64,000 nt of DNA, taken from positions 172,831 through 236,830 of the forward strand of contig NZ_FNDE01000001.1 in assembly GCF_900099925.1 (NCBI RefSeq), read 5' to 3'. The notes under the pieces are model-generated. The model worked only from the letters and a program-made list of their open reading frames with translations, ran no database searches and was not told the origin of the DNA. Within the stretch, counting starts at the first letter, position 1. Every line of letters starts with the position of its first letter. Source of the stretch: Aneurinibacillus thermoaerophilus. GTDB taxonomy: Bacteria; Bacillota; Bacilli; Aneurinibacillales; Aneurinibacillaceae. Made by a program: the position numbers and the translations under genes. Below are positions 35,644 through 47,009 of the stretch, piece after piece.

Positions 35644-38600
35644 ATGGGGAATCACTTGGCGAAGCAGGAGCGTTTTAACCTTTTGCTTCAACAATTGGCC
35701 ATTCCGCCTGAATTTGTCGAGAAATATTTTGTCGGCGGCCTGATTGATAAAGTGGATGTCTACCGACAGGAAAAGCGCTGGCACTTTTTTTTTGAGCTTC
35801 CGGAACTTTTGCCGTTGAATGTATATCAGGCATTTTATGCTAAGCTAACGCAAACGTTCAGCAATATCGCCGCCGTTGATTGCGATATGCGCTACGCGCA
35901 GCCGGTTCCGTTAGCGGGTTTTGTCAAAGAATATTGGCCGCTCATCGTGGAGAAAGTAACACCTCACATCAACTCCACGGCAACCTATTTAAAGAACGCT
36001 ACTTATGAGGTGGAAGATAACAAATTGAAGCTGGGCGTGCTTGACACGTTTGCGATAGAAAAAATGAAGCAGCGCAAAGTGGATGACTGGATTAACCAGA
36101 CGGTAAAAAAGCTGTGCGGGGAATCGTTGGTGGTCACCTATTACGTGGCGCGAAACGAAGAAACGTATCAACAGTTCGTGGAGCAGCGGGAGGAAGAAGA
36201 TAGAACCCGTGCGATGGAGGCGCTGCTTGAAAAGCAGAAAGAGAAAGAAAAAATCGAAGCGAGCAAAGAGGCTGCCGTGGCAGGGAATGAACTGCAAATC
36301 GGTTACGAAATCAAAGAAGAGCCAATCCCGATCCGTGAGATTCAAGAAGAGATGGGCCGCACGGTTATTCAGGGACTGGTGTTTGGTACGGATATTCGCG
36401 AACTGCGCAGCGGGCGCACGCTGTGTATGTTTAACATTACCGACTACACGGATTCCCTACAGGTAAAAGTTTTTGCCCGCGACAAAGAAGACGTGCCAAA
36501 GCTGATGGCGATTAAAAACGGCATCTGGGTCAAAGTACGTGGTACAATCCAAGAAGATACATTTGCACGTGAGCTTGTCATGACGGCAAAAGATATTGTC
36601 CAGGTGCAGCCGACCGCTTCCCGGATGGACAACGCCACGGAGAAGCGCGTAGAATTTCATTGTCATACCAACATGAGCGCGATGGATGGCGTTGCTTCAG
36701 CGGAACGGTTAATCAAGCAGGCAGCTGAATGGGGACACAAAGCGATTGCCATCACCGATCACGCAGTAGCGCAGGCATTTCCAGAGGCGTTTTCTGCTGC
36801 GAAGAAATACGGCATTAAAGTGATCTACGGTATGGAAGCGAACGTGGTGCCTGACTCTGCAGTGATCGTGCACCAGCCGCAGAGCAGGGAACTTGCAGAC
36901 GATACGTATGTTATTTTCGACGTGGAGACGACCGGTCTTTCCGTTGTTAACAACACGATTATTGAGATTGCTGGCGTTAAAATGAAAAACGGTGAAATTA
37001 TCGGCCGCTACGAATCGTTTGTCAATCCGCACGAGCCGATTCCGCTGAATATCCAGCAACTGACCAACATTACTGACGATATGGTAAAAGATGCCCCGGA
37101 ACTTGATCAAGTCATTCGTGAGTTTGTCGACTTCGTCGGTGACGCGGTGCTTGTAGCGCATAATGCGAAGTTTGATATGGGTTTTTTGCAGGCAAGCTTA
37201 AAGAAGGTTGGTTTGCCTCCGATCGGGAATCCGTTCTTTGATACGCTCGAACTTGCACGATTTCTATACCCCGGCATGCGCAACCACCGGCTGAATACGC
37301 TTGCGGAAAAATTCAATGTTAGCTTAGAGAATCATCACCGCGCTGTGGATGATTCCGAAGCAACCGGTCATATCTTTTTTCATATGCTAAAAGACGTGCT
37401 GGCACAGGATATTACCAACTTGGACGATTTGAACAACCATGTTGGGCTTGATCTGCAAAATGCGCGTCCGTTCCATTGCAATATTTACGCGCTGAATGAG
37501 ATAGGCAAGAAGAACCTGTATAAGCTCATTTCCTTGTCTCATACTGAATACTTGTACAAAACGCCGCGCATTCCGCGCGCGCAAATTCAAAAGCATCGAG
37601 AAGGTTTGCTGATTAGTTCAGGCTGCGAAAAAGGCGAATTTTTTGAAACGGTCTTGAATAAAAGCCAGGAAGAAGCGGAAGAAGTTGCCCGTTTCTATGA
37701 CATCTTGGAAATTCAGCCGATTGAGATCAATCGCCATCTGATTGAAAAACAGTTGGTGCCGAACGAGGCGGCGCTAATGGAAGCAAACCGCAAAATCGTG
37801 GAAATTGGTGAGAAGCTTGGTATCCCGGTTATTGCGACAGGCAATGTGCACTATGTGCATCCTTACGAAAAAGATTACCGGGAGATTTTAATTCACGGCA
37901 TTACCGGCTTCAGCCCGCTGAAAGAGCAGTACAAGCCGGATGCTCATTTCCGCACGACCGAAGAGATGCTGGAAGAGTTCAGGTATTTGGGCGAAGAAAA
38001 AGCGAAGGAAGTTGTTATTACGAACCCGAATATGCTGGCCGACCAGTTTGAAGAGCTGGAAATTATTCCGAAAGATTTGTACACTCCGAAAATCGAAGGA
38101 GCGGACGAAGAAATCCGCACGATGAGCTATAACAAAGCAAAAGAATTATATGGAGACCCGCTCCCGGAAATTGTGGAGAAACGGCTGGAAAAAGAATTAA
38201 ACAGTATTATCACGCATGGATTTGCCGTTATTTATTTGATTTCGCACAAGCTTGTAAAAAAATCAATCGAAGACGGCTATCTTGTTGGTAGCCGGGGCTC
38301 GGTCGGTTCGTCATTTGTCGCCACTATGACGGAAATTACGGAAGTAAATCCACTGCCCCCGCATTACCGCTGTCCAGAGTGCAAGCATAGCGAATGGTTT
38401 ACGAAAGGCGAGTATGGTTCCGGGTTTGACCTTCCATCTAAGGATTGTCCGAAATGCGGCACGACGATGGTAGGCGACGGCCACGATATTCCGTTCGAAA
38501 CGTTCCTTGGGTTTAAAGGAGATAAAGTTCCCGATATCGACTTGAACTTCTCAGGGGAATATCAGCCGCACGCCCATAACTACACGAAAGTGTTGTTTGG

Positions 38601-39951
38601 CGAGGATTATGTGTATCGCGCGGGAACGATCGGTACAGTGGCTGAGAAAACGGCGTATGGCTTTGTCCGCAAATACGCAGAAGAAAAAGGAAAGAACTGG
38701 CGCAACGCTGAAATGAGTCGCCTTGCGGCCGGGTGTACAGGTGTTAAACGAACAACGGGTCAGCACCCCGGGGGGATTATCGTCGTACCGGATTACATGG
38801 AGATATATGACTTTTGCCCGATCCAGTATCCAGCGGACGATAAAAATGCGGAATGGCGTACAACCCATTACGACTTCCACTCCATCCACGATAACCTGCT
38901 CAAGCTGGATATTCTCGGTCACGACGATCCGACGGTGATTCGGATGCTGCAAGATTTGACAGGCCTTGATCCGAAAAAAATTCCAGTCTGCGATCCGAAG
39001 GTCATGAAGATTTTCAGTGGCACTGAAGTGCTAGGCGTAACGCCTGAACAAATTGAAAGCAATGTCGGAACACTTGGTATTCCGGAATTTGGAACAAAGT
39101 TTGTCCGTCAAATGCTCGAAGATACCCGTCCATCTACATTTGCGGAACTTGTGCAGATTTCCGGTCTGTCACACGGCACAGACGTATGGCTCAACAACGC
39201 CCAGGAACTTGTGCGCAATGGTACATGTGAATTAAAAGACGTGATCGGATGCCGCGATGATATTATGGTCTATCTTATGCACAAAGGGCTTGAGCCTTCG
39301 TTTGCGTTTAAAATCATGGAGTCCGTAAGGAAAGGGAAAGGTCTTACGCCGGAGATGGAAGAAGAAATGAAGAAACACAACGTGCCGGATTGGTACATCT
39401 GGTCATGCAAGCAGATTAAGTACATGTTCCCGAAAGCGCACGCGACAGCGTATGTACTGATGGCGGTGCGGATTGCGTACTTTAAAGTGTATTATCCGAT
39501 TCATTTCTATGCGACGTATTTTACCGTACGTGCAGACGACTTTGATATTGAGCTTGCAGTGCAGGGTTCCGCTGCGATTCGTGCACGTATGAAAGAAATT
39601 GCTGAAAAAGGCAATGACGCGCAACCGAAGGAAAAATCGCTGTACACGGTGCTTGAGATGTGTCTGGAGATGTGTGAGCGCGGTTTCAGCTTTAAAAATG
39701 TTGATCTGTACCGCTCGGACGCCACTAGGTTTATTATTGACGGCAATAGTCTGATTCCGCCGTTTAACGCGCTGGCAGGCGTGGGTACAAGCGCCGCGAT
39801 TAACATTGTTAAAGCACGCGAGGAAGGCGAATTTCTGTCGATTGAAGACTTGCAGCAACGCGCACGTTGCTCGCGTTCCGTTATCGAATTGCTACAGCAA
39901 CAGGGATGCCTTGACAGTTTGCCGGAAACGAACCAGTTGTCCCTATTCTAA
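35644..39951 (+). CDS. polC: DNA polymerase III PolC-type alpha subunit
   Basis: A 1435-residue replicative polymerase of the low-GC Gram-positive type. Order: N-terminal domains, an OB domain, a PHP domain split by the exonuclease (VEFHCHTNMSAMDGV near 335), a DEDDh 3'-5' proofreading domain (YVIFDVETTGLS near 421), the palm/fingers with a Cys-rich zinc element (CPECKHSEWF and CPKCGT, about 909-945) and the palm motif PDIDLNFSG near 962. The ATG at 35644 follows GGAGGAAGG. Full length, no disruption seen. Confidence 0.98.
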   Translation: MGNHLAKQERFNLLLQQLAIPPEFVEKYFVGGLIDKVDVYRQEKRWHFFFELPELLPLNVYQAFYAKLTQTFSNIAAVDCDMRYAQPVPLAGFVKEYWPLIVEKVTPHINSTATYLKNATYEVEDNKLKLGVLDTFAIEKMKQRKVDDWINQTVKKLCGESLVVTYYVARNEETYQQFVEQREEEDRTRAMEALLEKQKEKEKIEASKEAAVAGNELQIGYEIKEEPIPIREIQEEMGRTVIQGLVFGTDIRELRSGRTLCMFNITDYTDSLQVKVFARDKEDVPKLMAIKNGIWVKVRGTIQEDTFARELVMTAKDIVQVQPTASRMDNATEKRVEFHCHTNMSAMDGVASAERLIKQAAEWGHKAIAITDHAVAQAFPEAFSAAKKYGIKVIYGMEANVVPDSAVIVHQPQSRELADDTYVIFDVETTGLSVVNNTIIEIAGVKMKNGEIIGRYESFVNPHEPIPLNIQQLTNITDDMVKDAPELDQVIREFVDFVGDAVLVAHNAKFDMGFLQASLKKVGLPPIGNPFFDTLELARFLYPGMRNHRLNTLAEKFNVSLENHHRAVDDSEATGHIFFHMLKDVLAQDITNLDDLNNHVGLDLQNARPFHCNIYALNEIGKKNLYKLISLSHTEYLYKTPRIPRAQIQKHREGLLISSGCEKGEFFETVLNKSQEEAEEVARFYDILEIQPIEINRHLIEKQLVPNEAALMEANRKIVEIGEKLGIPVIATGNVHYVHPYEKDYREILIHGITGFSPLKEQYKPDAHFRTTEEMLEEFRYLGEEKAKEVVITNPNMLADQFEELEIIPKDLYTPKIEGADEEIRTMSYNKAKELYGDPLPEIVEKRLEKELNSIITHGFAVIYLISHKLVKKSIEDGYLVGSRGSVGSSFVATMTEITEVNPLPPHYRCPECKHSEWFTKGEYGSGFDLPSKDCPKCGTTMVGDGHDIPFETFLGFKGDKVPDIDLNFSGEYQPHAHNYTKVLFGEDYVYRAGTIGTVAEKTAYGFVRKYAEEKGKNWRNAEMSRLAAGCTGVKRTTGQHPGGIIVVPDYMEIYDFCPIQYPADDKNAEWRTTHYDFHSIHDNLLKLDILGHDDPTVIRMLQDLTGLDPKKIPVCDPKVMKIFSGTEVLGVTPEQIESNVGTLGIPEFGTKFVRQMLEDTRPSTFAELVQISGLSHGTDVWLNNAQELVRNGTCELKDVIGCRDDIMVYLMHKGLEPSFAFKIMESVRKGKGLTPEMEEEMKKHNVPDWYIWSCKQIKYMFPKAHATAYVLMAVRIAYFKVYYPIHFYATYFTVRADDFDIELAVQGSAAIRARMKEIAEKGNDAQPKEKSLYTVLEMCLEMCERGFSFKNVDLYRSDATRFIIDGNSLIPPFNALAGVGTSAAINIVKAREEGEFLSIEDLQQRARCSRSVIELLQQQGCLDSLPETNQLSLF

Positions 39952-39994
39952 AGAACGGCAACGCTCCTTGTTGGCACGTTATAGATGGCACCTG

Positions 39995-40023
39995 TTGCCT
40001 GAACGCGGTAATTATGCTATAAT
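39995..40023 (+). promoter_or_regulatory. Sigma-A promoter of the rimP-nusA-infB operon
   Basis: TTGCCT (39995-40000), a 17-base spacer and a perfect TATAAT (40018-40023) lie just after polC and start the next operon. Confidence 0.85.
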
Positions 40024-40062
40024 GCGTTTTGGTAATACTAAGTATACGTATCTAATGACGCG

Positions 40063-40090
40063 AAGAGTGGGGAAACCCACTCTTTCCTTT
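40063..40090 (+). terminator. Leader terminator (attenuator) ahead of rimP
   Basis: AAGAGTGGG (40063-40071) pairs perfectly with CCCACTCTT (40076-40084) around a GAAA tetraloop and is followed by TCCTTTT. It lies about 35-40 bases after the expected transcription start, so it must be read through for operon expression. The interrupted T-run is the kind that tends to need NusA, which is encoded two genes downstream. Confidence 0.8.
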
Positions 40091-40158
40091 TAGCCAAATA
40101 AGCGTTCTAGCTATTTGCTGCACGATTCTATCGAACTTTGCTTAGGGGGTTTATGTTC

Positions 40159-40617
40159 TTGAGCCAACACGTAATCGCCGTGACAGAAGAACTTGTCACA
40201 CCGATTCTTGAAGAAGAAAACTTGGAACTTGTCGAAATTGAGTACACAAAAGAAGGCGCTAACTGGTTTCTTCGCGTCTATATCGACAAAGAAGGAGGTG
40301 TGGATATCGAGGACTGCGGACGAGTCAGCGAAAAGTTAAGCAAGAAGCTGGATGAAGCGGATCCGATTCCAGGAGCTTATTTTCTCGAAGTTTCTTCTCC
40401 TGGAGCTGAGCGCCCGTTGAAAAAAGAAAAAGACTTTGAACGTGCCGTGGGCAGGCATGTGCATGTTACCACATACGAACCGATTAACGGAGCTAAAGTG
40501 TTCGAAGGCGAGCTCATATCTTACGATGGAAAACAATTGGAGATTAAAGAAGGGAAAACAAGCGTGGTCATTCCACGGGAAAAAGTGGCCAGTGCCCGGC
40601 TTGCCATTGTGTTTTAA
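40159..40617 (+). CDS. rimP: Ribosome maturation factor RimP
   Basis: A 152-residue RimP (YlxS) needed for 30S maturation. Core: [20 protein letters not shown], then [15 protein letters not shown] and [21 protein letters not shown] (40144-40150) is only 2 bases from an ATG at 40153 but 8 bases from a TTG at 40159, so TTG is preferred; the difference is two residues. Confidence 0.93.
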   Translation: MSQHVIAVTEELVTPILEEENLELVEIEYTKEGANWFLRVYIDKEGGVDIEDCGRVSEKLSKKLDEADPIPGAYFLEVSSPGAERPLKKEKDFERAVGRHVHVTTYEPINGAKVFEGELISYDGKQLEIKEGKTSVVIPREKVASARLAIVF

Positions 40618-40644
40618 TGTTTGAAAGGAGGATAAGGGATAACG

Positions 40645-41844
40645 ATGAATGCCGAATTCATTGAAGCTTTAAACGAGATAGAAAGAGAAAAAGGAATTAG
40701 CAAAGAGGTGCTAATTGAAGCGATTGAAGCGGCGCTGGTCTCCGGTTATAAACGCAATTTTAACTCCGCGCAAAACGTGCGTGTTGATATTAACCGCGAG
40801 CTGGGGAACGTCCGAGTTTTTGCCCGCAAAACAGTGGTAGAAGAAGTAACAGACCCTCGTTCGCAAATTTCACTCGAAGAAGCCCAAGAAATCGATCCTA
40901 ACTACATGGTTGACGACATTATTGATATGGAAGTTACGCCGCGTGATTTCGGCCGCATTGCCGCACAGACGGCCAAGCAGGTTGTAACGCAGCGCATTCG
41001 TGAGGCTGAGCGTGGCATTATTTATAACGAGTTTGTCGATCGTGAGCAAGATATTATAACAGGTATTGTCCAACGCCAGGATCATCGTTTTTATTATATT
41101 GATCTTGGCAAAGTAGAAGCGCTTATGCCGCTCAATGAAAAAATGCCGAACGAGACATTTAAGCAGGGAGATCGCGTTAAAGCATTTATTACGAAGGTTG
41201 AAAAGACGACGAAGGGGCCACAGATCTTTGTGTCTCGCACGCACCCGGGTTTGCTCAAGCGTCTATTTGAATTGGAAGTGCCGGAGATTTTTGATGGTGT
41301 AGTAGAGATTAAATCGGTAGCGCGCGAAGCAGGCGATCGCTCCAAAATTGCAGTATATTCATCCGATCCAAATGTGGATCCGGTTGGCGCTTGTGTTGGA
41401 CCTAAGGGAATGCGCGTGCAGACGATTGTCCAGGAGCTAAAGGGCGAAAAGATCGATATCATGAAATGGTCAGAAGACCCCGCAGAGTATGTAGCCAATG
41501 CTCTTAGCCCGTCCAAAGTCATGCACGTAACGGTATACGAAGCGGAAAAAATGACGCGCGTCATTGTACCTGACTATCAGCTATCTCTCGCCATCGGCAA
41601 GCGTGGACAGAACGCGCGTTTAGCTGCTAAGCTGACCGGTTGGAAGATTGACATTAAGAGCGAGAGCCAGGCCGCAGAGGAAGGTTTTGTCTACAGTGAG
41701 CCGGTGTCCGTCGTATCCAAAGACAAAGCCGATGAGTCGAAAGACGAATGGATGCAGAACGAGGCGTACGAACAGGAGAACGAAGAGGAAAACAAGCCGG
41801 TGGAAGAAGCACCTGCTTCAAATGCCGGGGATGAAAGGGAGTAG
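40645..41844 (+). CDS. nusA: Transcription termination/antitermination factor NusA
   Basis: A 399-residue NusA with the N-terminal RNA polymerase-binding domain, S1 domain, and two KH domains ([40 protein letters not shown]). It lacks the C-terminal acidic repeats of E. coli NusA but has a Glu-rich tail. GAAAGGAGG precedes the ATG. It modulates pausing and termination and may act on its own leader. Confidence 0.98.
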   Translation: MNAEFIEALNEIEREKGISKEVLIEAIEAALVSGYKRNFNSAQNVRVDINRELGNVRVFARKTVVEEVTDPRSQISLEEAQEIDPNYMVDDIIDMEVTPRDFGRIAAQTAKQVVTQRIREAERGIIYNEFVDREQDIITGIVQRQDHRFYYIDLGKVEALMPLNEKMPNETFKQGDRVKAFITKVEKTTKGPQIFVSRTHPGLLKRLFELEVPEIFDGVVEIKSVAREAGDRSKIAVYSSDPNVDPVGACVGPKGMRVQTIVQELKGEKIDIMKWSEDPAEYVANALSPSKVMHVTVYEAEKMTRVIVPDYQLSLAIGKRGQNARLAAKLTGWKIDIKSESQAAEEGFVYSEPVSVVSKDKADESKDEWMQNEAYEQENEEENKPVEEAPASNAGDERE

Positions 41845-41850
41845 ATTTTC

Positions 41851-42126
41851 GTGAAAACGAGAAAAACTCCACAAAGAAAATGCATCGCCACCCAGGAGAT
41901 GTTCGATAAGCGCGATTTGCTGCGCATCGTGCGGACGCCGGAGGGTGAAATCAAAATTGATCCAACTGGCAAAGCCTCCGGGCGTGGCGCGTATGTTTCC
42001 CGTTCTTGGGAAGCTTTTGAAATTGTGAAGAAGAAGAAGCTTCTCAATCGCGCCTTGAAGGCAGAAGTGACGGATGAAATGTATGAGGAGCTAGAACGCG
42101 AATTTGCGAGGCTTGTGCGCAAATGA
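41851..42126 (+). CDS. rnpM: RnpM (YlxR), RNase P modulator
   Basis: A 91-residue YlxR protein (TPQRKCIATQEMFDKRDLLR; ASGRGAYVSRSWEAFEI). In B. subtilis YlxR has been reported to bind RNase P RNA, hence RnpM. The start is GTG at 41851; a 4-base overlap joins it to ylxQ. Confidence 0.93.
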   Translation: MKTRKTPQRKCIATQEMFDKRDLLRIVRTPEGEIKIDPTGKASGRGAYVSRSWEAFEIVKKKKLLNRALKAEVTDEMYEELEREFARLVRK

Positions 42127-42422
42127 ACAAAGTGGAGCAAATGCTCGGCCTCGCGCAGCGGGCCCGCAAGATTATTACGGGTGAAGAATTCGTCATCAAA
42201 GCGATCCGCCAGGGACAGGTGCGCTTGGTCATCTTGGCGGAAGACGCATCCCCGAACACTCGCAAAAAGGTAATGGATAAGTGCAGCAGTTACCATGTCC
42301 CCTGCGAGACGTACGGCGACCGCTGTACGCTCGGCGCTGCGCTTGGGAAGGAGCAACGAGTCGTCATCGGCGTAACTGACGTCGGCTTTGCAGCAAGATT
42401 GACACAGTTGATTCACCAATAA
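42123..42422 (+). CDS. ylxQ: YlxQ, L7Ae-family RNA-binding protein
   Basis: A 99-residue L7Ae/L30e fold protein ([40 protein letters not shown]). It is a kink-turn binding-type ribosomal-like protein of unclear role. The position between rnpM and infB is conserved in Bacillales. Confidence 0.92.
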   Translation: MNKVEQMLGLAQRARKIITGEEFVIKAIRQGQVRLVILAEDASPNTRKKVMDKCSSYHVPCETYGDRCTLGAALGKEQRVVIGVTDVGFAARLTQLIHQ

Positions 42423-42439
42423 CTGTCGGGGGTGGATAC

Positions 42440-44680
42440 ATGAGTAAGCTAAGAGTGTATGAGTATGCTAAGCAGCTTGACATTAGTAGCAAGCAGCTAA
42501 TTAATTTGCTTCATAAACTTGACATATCGGTTAATAACCATATGAGCACGCTGGAAGACAGCATAGTGCAAAAGGTAAAACAACATTTAAAACAAGTTAA
42601 AGAACGCGCAGACAGTCAACAACAAAAGCGCGATACGGAAAAGAGTGGTAAGATGGAGAAAAATCAAGAACAGGCAAAACGGAATGTAAAAAATGAAGGT
42701 AAAGGAAACGGAAGTCAAGGAAACAAAGGAAATGGAAAAAGTAAGCAGGGTAACAAGCCGAAAGTGGGGGCAAAACCGCCGCGTGAAGATCGTCACCATT
42801 TGAGTCGCGGTAAAACAATGCAGAAGTCAAACGCCCGCCCGAAACGTTTCGACGATAACAAAAAATCGGCTGAATCGAATAAAGCGCTTAAACGTCCAAG
42901 TAAATCACAACAACCAAAGCCGGAGGTGAAGGTGGATAAAATCACTGTATCCGGTTCGATGACGGTAGCGGAGCTGGCCAAAAAAATTAAAAAATCACCT
43001 TCCGAAATTATTAAAAAATTGTTTGGACTTGGCGTAATGGCTACGATTAACCAAGAACTTGATCTGGATACCATCCATTTGATTGCCTCCGATTATGACA
43101 TTGAAGTTGAGGAAAAAATCGAAGTGGACTATAGTGATTTTGAAAATATCGAAGAAGTGGATGATCCGGAAAGCTTAGAAGAACGTCCGCCGGTTGTTAC
43201 GATTATGGGGCACGTTGACCATGGAAAAACGACGTTGCTTGATGCCATCCGCGAGACAAACGTAACATCGACGGAAGCCGGCGGTATTACGCAGCATATC
43301 GGTGCATACCAGGTTGTAAAACACGGCAAGAAAATTACATTCCTTGATACGCCAGGACACGCTGCGTTCACAACGATGCGCGCGCGCGGCGCACAGGTTA
43401 CAGACATCGCCATTATTGTGGTGGCGGCCGATGACGGTGTTATGCCACAGACAGTAGAAGCCATTAGCCATGCGAAGGCGGCCAACGTGCCAATTATTGT
43501 GGCGGTAAATAAAATGGATAAACCGACCGCCAACCCTGACCGAGTAAAACAGGAATTGATGGAACATGGGCTTGTGCCGGAAGATTGGGGCGGTGACACA
43601 ATTTTTGTGCACGTTTCGGCCCTTAAGCGCGAAGGATTGGACGACATTTTGGAAATGATTTTGCTTGTAGCGGAAGTGCAAGAGTTGAAAGCCAACCCGA
43701 ATAAGCGCGCGCGCGGCACGGTTATCGAGGCCGAGCTTGATCGAGGAAAAGGTCCGGTAGCGACCGTTCTTGTGCAATCCGGTACGCTGAGAGTCGGAGA
43801 TCCGATCGTTGTTGGTACGGCGTATGGACGCGTTCGTGCGATGATGAACGACAAAGGCCGCCGTATCAAAGAAGCTCCGCCGTCCACCCCAGTGGAGATT
43901 ACCGGGTTGAATGACGTGCCGCAGGCTGGTGACCAGTTCATGGTATTCGAGGACGAAAAAATGGCGCGCCAAATTGGTGAACGCCGGGCAGCGACCCGCC
44001 GTGAAAAGGAACTGCGCGCCTCCGCACGCGTATCGCTTGACGATTTGTTCAATCAAATCAAAGAAGGCGATATGAAGGAAATTAACGTCATTATCAAAGC
44101 GGACGTGCAAGGTTCGGTAGAAGCGTTGCGCGGCTCGCTTGAAAGAATCGATATTGAGGGCGTGCGCGTAAAAATTATTCACACAGGCGTCGGGGCAATT
44201 ACGGAATCCGACGTAATTTTGGCTTCTGCATCCAACGCGATTATCATCGGCTTCAACGTGCGTCCGGAACCGAACGCGCGTGCGACCGCGGAAGCGGAAA
44301 AAGTCGATATTCGTCTCCATCGCATCATTTACAAGGTCATCGAAGAAATCGAAGCGGCTATGAAAGGTATGCTTGAACCGGTATACGAAGAGAAGGTGAT
44401 CGGTCAGGCCGAGGTGCGCCAGACATTTAAAGTATCCCGCGTCGGAACGATCGCAGGTTGCTATGTAACGGACGGCAAAATTCAGCGCGACGCCGGCATT
44501 CGTGTGATTCGTGATGGTATTGTGATTTATGAAGGAAAAATCGACACGCTCAAGCGTTTTAAAGACGATGCGCGCGAAGTGGCACAGGGTTACGAGTGCG
44601 GTGTGACGATTGAAAAATTCAATGACATCAAAGAAGGGGACATCCTCGAAGTGTTCGTCATGGAGGAAGTCGCCCAATAA
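42440..44680 (+). CDS. infB: Translation initiation factor IF-2
   Basis: A 746-residue IF-2. A charged, Lys/Asn/Gly-rich N-terminal region (about 60-160) precedes the GTPase. G1 is [13 protein letters not shown] (near residue 256), G3 [11 protein letters not shown] and G4 AVNKMDKP. Domains II-IV follow. A GTG-rich site CGGGGGTGG precedes the ATG. IF-2 brings fMet-tRNA to the 30S subunit. Confidence 0.98.
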   Translation: MSKLRVYEYAKQLDISSKQLINLLHKLDISVNNHMSTLEDSIVQKVKQHLKQVKERADSQQQKRDTEKSGKMEKNQEQAKRNVKNEGKGNGSQGNKGNGKSKQGNKPKVGAKPPREDRHHLSRGKTMQKSNARPKRFDDNKKSAESNKALKRPSKSQQPKPEVKVDKITVSGSMTVAELAKKIKKSPSEIIKKLFGLGVMATINQELDLDTIHLIASDYDIEVEEKIEVDYSDFENIEEVDDPESLEERPPVVTIMGHVDHGKTTLLDAIRETNVTSTEAGGITQHIGAYQVVKHGKKITFLDTPGHAAFTTMRARGAQVTDIAIIVVAADDGVMPQTVEAISHAKAANVPIIVAVNKMDKPTANPDRVKQELMEHGLVPEDWGGDTIFVHVSALKREGLDDILEMILLVAEVQELKANPNKRARGTVIEAELDRGKGPVATVLVQSGTLRVGDPIVVGTAYGRVRAMMNDKGRRIKEAPPSTPVEITGLNDVPQAGDQFMVFEDEKMARQIGERRAATRREKELRASARVSLDDLFNQIKEGDMKEINVIIKADVQGSVEALRGSLERIDIEGVRVKIIHTGVGAITESDVILASASNAIIIGFNVRPEPNARATAEAEKVDIRLHRIIYKVIEEIEAAMKGMLEPVYEEKVIGQAEVRQTFKVSRVGTIAGCYVTDGKIQRDAGIRVIRDGIVIYEGKIDTLKRFKDDAREVAQGYECGVTIEKFNDIKEGDILEVFVMEEVAQ

Positions 44681-44719
44681 CCTTGGCTGCGCAAGCACAG
44701 ATAGAACGAGGTGAATATG

Positions 44720-45082
44720 ATGGGCAACATTCGTACGAATCGTGTAGGCGAACAAATTAAAAAAGAATTAAGCCAAATTTTACAACAGGAAATAAAAGAT
44801 CCGCGCATCGGATTCGTTACTATAACCGGCGTGGAAGTATCTGGCGACTTATCGATTGCCAAAGTGTTTATCAGTGTGCTCGGCGGAGATGAACAGAAGG
44901 TAGATACGATGCGAGCTCTTGAAAAAGCGAAAGGATTTATGCGCTCTGAAATTGGGCGCCGCATTACTCTCCGGCATACGCCCGATTTGGTGTTCAAGTT
45001 CGATGAATCCGTTGAGTACGGCAGTCGAATTGAGTCGCTGCTGAACCAAATTAATCAGGGAAAAGGGGAAGACAGACAATGA
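44720..45082 (+). CDS. rbfA: Ribosome-binding factor A
   Basis: A 120-residue RbfA ([39 protein letters not shown]) with a KH-like fold, acting in late 16S rRNA 5' processing. The ATG at 44720 gives the family N-terminus and proper spacing from GAGGTG; earlier in-frame starts at 44711 and 44717 are too close to it. The ylxP gene usually found between infB and rbfA is absent. Confidence 0.95.
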   Translation: MGNIRTNRVGEQIKKELSQILQQEIKDPRIGFVTITGVEVSGDLSIAKVFISVLGGDEQKVDTMRALEKAKGFMRSEIGRRITLRHTPDLVFKFDESVEYGSRIESLLNQINQGKGEDRQ

Positions 45083-46077
45083 GTTCCTATCAGGCATCCC
45101 TGGAAGCGGCTGTACGTTTTATTCATCGGCATCAGCATTTTCTCGTTGTAAATCACGTAAATCCTGATGGGGATGCCACCGGCTCCCTGCTTGCGATGGG
45201 CTGGCTTTTGCGCCAGCTCGGCAAGCGGGTGACGCTTGTGAATGAAGGAGAAACTCCTGCCAAATTTAGTTTTTTGCCTGGGGCGGATGCGATTGTGAAC
45301 ATGTCCACCCGGACAGAGCACGATACATACGATGCCGTTATTACATGCGATTGTGCTGATTTCGCCCGCATCGGGGAAGTGGCGGCATGGTTCGCTCCGA
45401 AATGCGAATTGCTTAACATTGACCACCATCCCACAAATGATTTATTTGGAGATGTAAATCTGGTGCGTATAGACGCGGCCGCAACGGCGGAGGTCATCTT
45501 TGATCTGGTGAAATTTATGGAGCTTACCATTAACGCTGAATTGGCAACTTGCCTGTATACCGGTCTGTTGACGGACACCGGCGGGTTTCGCTATTCCAAT
45601 ACGACGCCGCGCGTGATGGAAGCTGCGTCCGAATTATTGAAGCACGGGGTAGAACCTGCGCGCATCGCAGAGCAGGTGCTTGAGACCATTACAAAGGCGC
45701 ATGTCGAGCTATTGCGTCGTGCTTTGCAAACGCTGGAACTAATGGACGGCGACCGCGCCGCTTACCTAACCGTTACGCTCGCTGATATGGCGAAGACAGG
45801 CGCGGGCAATGATGATACGGAAGGGCTTGTTACTTATGCTCGTAACATCGAAGGTGTGGAAGTAGGCGTACTGTATAAAGAAGTTGCGGGCGGCAAAGTG
45901 AAAGTCAGCTTTCGTTCGCGCAGTGAAGTCGATGTCGCGGCGATCGCCAAATCACTGGGCGGTGGCGGGCACATTCGTGCTGCCGGCTGCACGGTGGAAG
46001 GGACACTTGCGGAGGTTAAAGCAGTCGTTTCACAAAAAGTAAGCGCGGTGTTGCGAAAATGTGGTGAGCGGGCATGA
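45079..46077 (+). CDS. nrnA: NrnA, oligoribonuclease and pAp phosphatase
   Basis: A 332-residue DHH/DHHA1 protein. Metal-binding motifs [25 protein letters not shown] and [13 protein letters not shown] are present, and the C-terminal GGGHIRAAG loop completes the DHHA1 domain. NrnA degrades 2-5 base oligoribonucleotides and adenosine 3',5'-bisphosphate. Overlaps rbfA and truB by ATGA-type joints. Confidence 0.95.
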   Translation: MSSYQASLEAAVRFIHRHQHFLVVNHVNPDGDATGSLLAMGWLLRQLGKRVTLVNEGETPAKFSFLPGADAIVNMSTRTEHDTYDAVITCDCADFARIGEVAAWFAPKCELLNIDHHPTNDLFGDVNLVRIDAAATAEVIFDLVKFMELTINAELATCLYTGLLTDTGGFRYSNTTPRVMEAASELLKHGVEPARIAEQVLETITKAHVELLRRALQTLELMDGDRAAYLTVTLADMAKTGAGNDDTEGLVTYARNIEGVEVGVLYKEVAGGKVKVSFRSRSEVDVAAIAKSLGGGGHIRAAGCTVEGTLAEVKAVVSQKVSAVLRKCGERA

Positions 46078-47009
46078 GCATACTTTCAGGCATCCTTCCT
46101 TTATACAAGCCAGCTGGAATGACGTCGCACGACTGCGTAATGAAAGTGCGGAGAATTACGCGCATGAAAAGAGTGGGCCACACCGGTACGCTGGATCCAG
46201 GTGTCACCGGAGTGCTTCCCATTTGCATCGGCCCGGCGACCAAAGTTGCAGATTATCTGCATGAGGTGCCGAAAGTGTATCGGGCGACGATGAAGATAGG
46301 AACGGCGACCGATACGCAGGACGCTAGCGGAGTGGTCGTTGAGCGTAAAAGCGTCGAGCCACCGTTAACCGAAGCGCAAGTTCGCGCCGTACTCGCCCGC
46401 TTTATTGGCGAATTCGAACAGGTGCCACCAATGTATTCAGCGGTAAAAGTGGGCGGCAAGCGATTGCATGAATGGGCGCGGCAGGGCAAAACGGTAGAAA
46501 GGAAACCGCGCCGCGTCACCGTTTATGAGATGACAATCGAAAACATGGCGCTTGAGCGCGAACAACCTGAGGTTACGTTCACCGTGACATGCTCCAAAGG
46601 AACGTATATTCGAACGCTGTGCGTCGATATTGGTGCTGCGCTTGGGTTTCCGGCCCATATGACTCGTTTGCAGCGCATTAAAAGCGGGCCCTTTACTTTG
46701 GACGAGTGCGTAACGCTAGAACAAGTGGAACAGGCTCAGGCCGAGGGGAGGCTTGCGGAACTGCTGTATTCACTTGATCAAGGGCTGACGCAGTATCCGG
46801 CAGTGACAGTCCCCGCAGGCCGTGTCAAGGCGATCCTCAACGGACTAAATCAGCGTCACTTGAAGGGCGGTAACTGGCAAATCGGGGACAGGCTTCGCTT
46901 ATACAGCCCGGATGGATCTTTTCTTGCGCTACACGAAGTGATAGATATAGATAGAGAAAAAGGTGTCGAATCCAAACCTGTCAGAGTGTTTCCGGAGGGG
47001 GAGGCATAA
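46074..47009 (+). CDS. truB: tRNA pseudouridine-55 synthase
   Basis: A 311-residue TruB that makes the T-loop pseudouridine in tRNA. The catalytic Asp lies in RVGHTGTLDPGVTGVLPIC (near residue 40). A C-terminal PUA domain follows (TVPAGRVKAILNGLNQRHLK). It overlaps nrnA and is directly followed by ribF with no gap. Confidence 0.97.
   Translation: MSILSGILPLYKPAGMTSHDCVMKVRRITRMKRVGHTGTLDPGVTGVLPICIGPATKVADYLHEVPKVYRATMKIGTATDTQDASGVVVERKSVEPPLTEAQVRAVLARFIGEFEQVPPMYSAVKVGGKRLHEWARQGKTVERKPRRVTVYEMTIENMALEREQPEVTFTVTCSKGTYIRTLCVDIGAALGFPAHMTRLQRIKSGPFTLDECVTLEQVEQAQAEGRLAELLYSLDQGLTQYPAVTVPAGRVKAILNGLNQRHLKGGNWQIGDRLRLYSPDGSFLALHEVIDIDREKGVESKPVRVFPEGEA

Noticed and set aside
43175..44755. 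Long minus-strand open frame (526 codons) opposite infB
   Set aside because: It is antisense to a well-conserved essential gene, has no ribosome site that stands out, and its composition follows from the codon use of infB.
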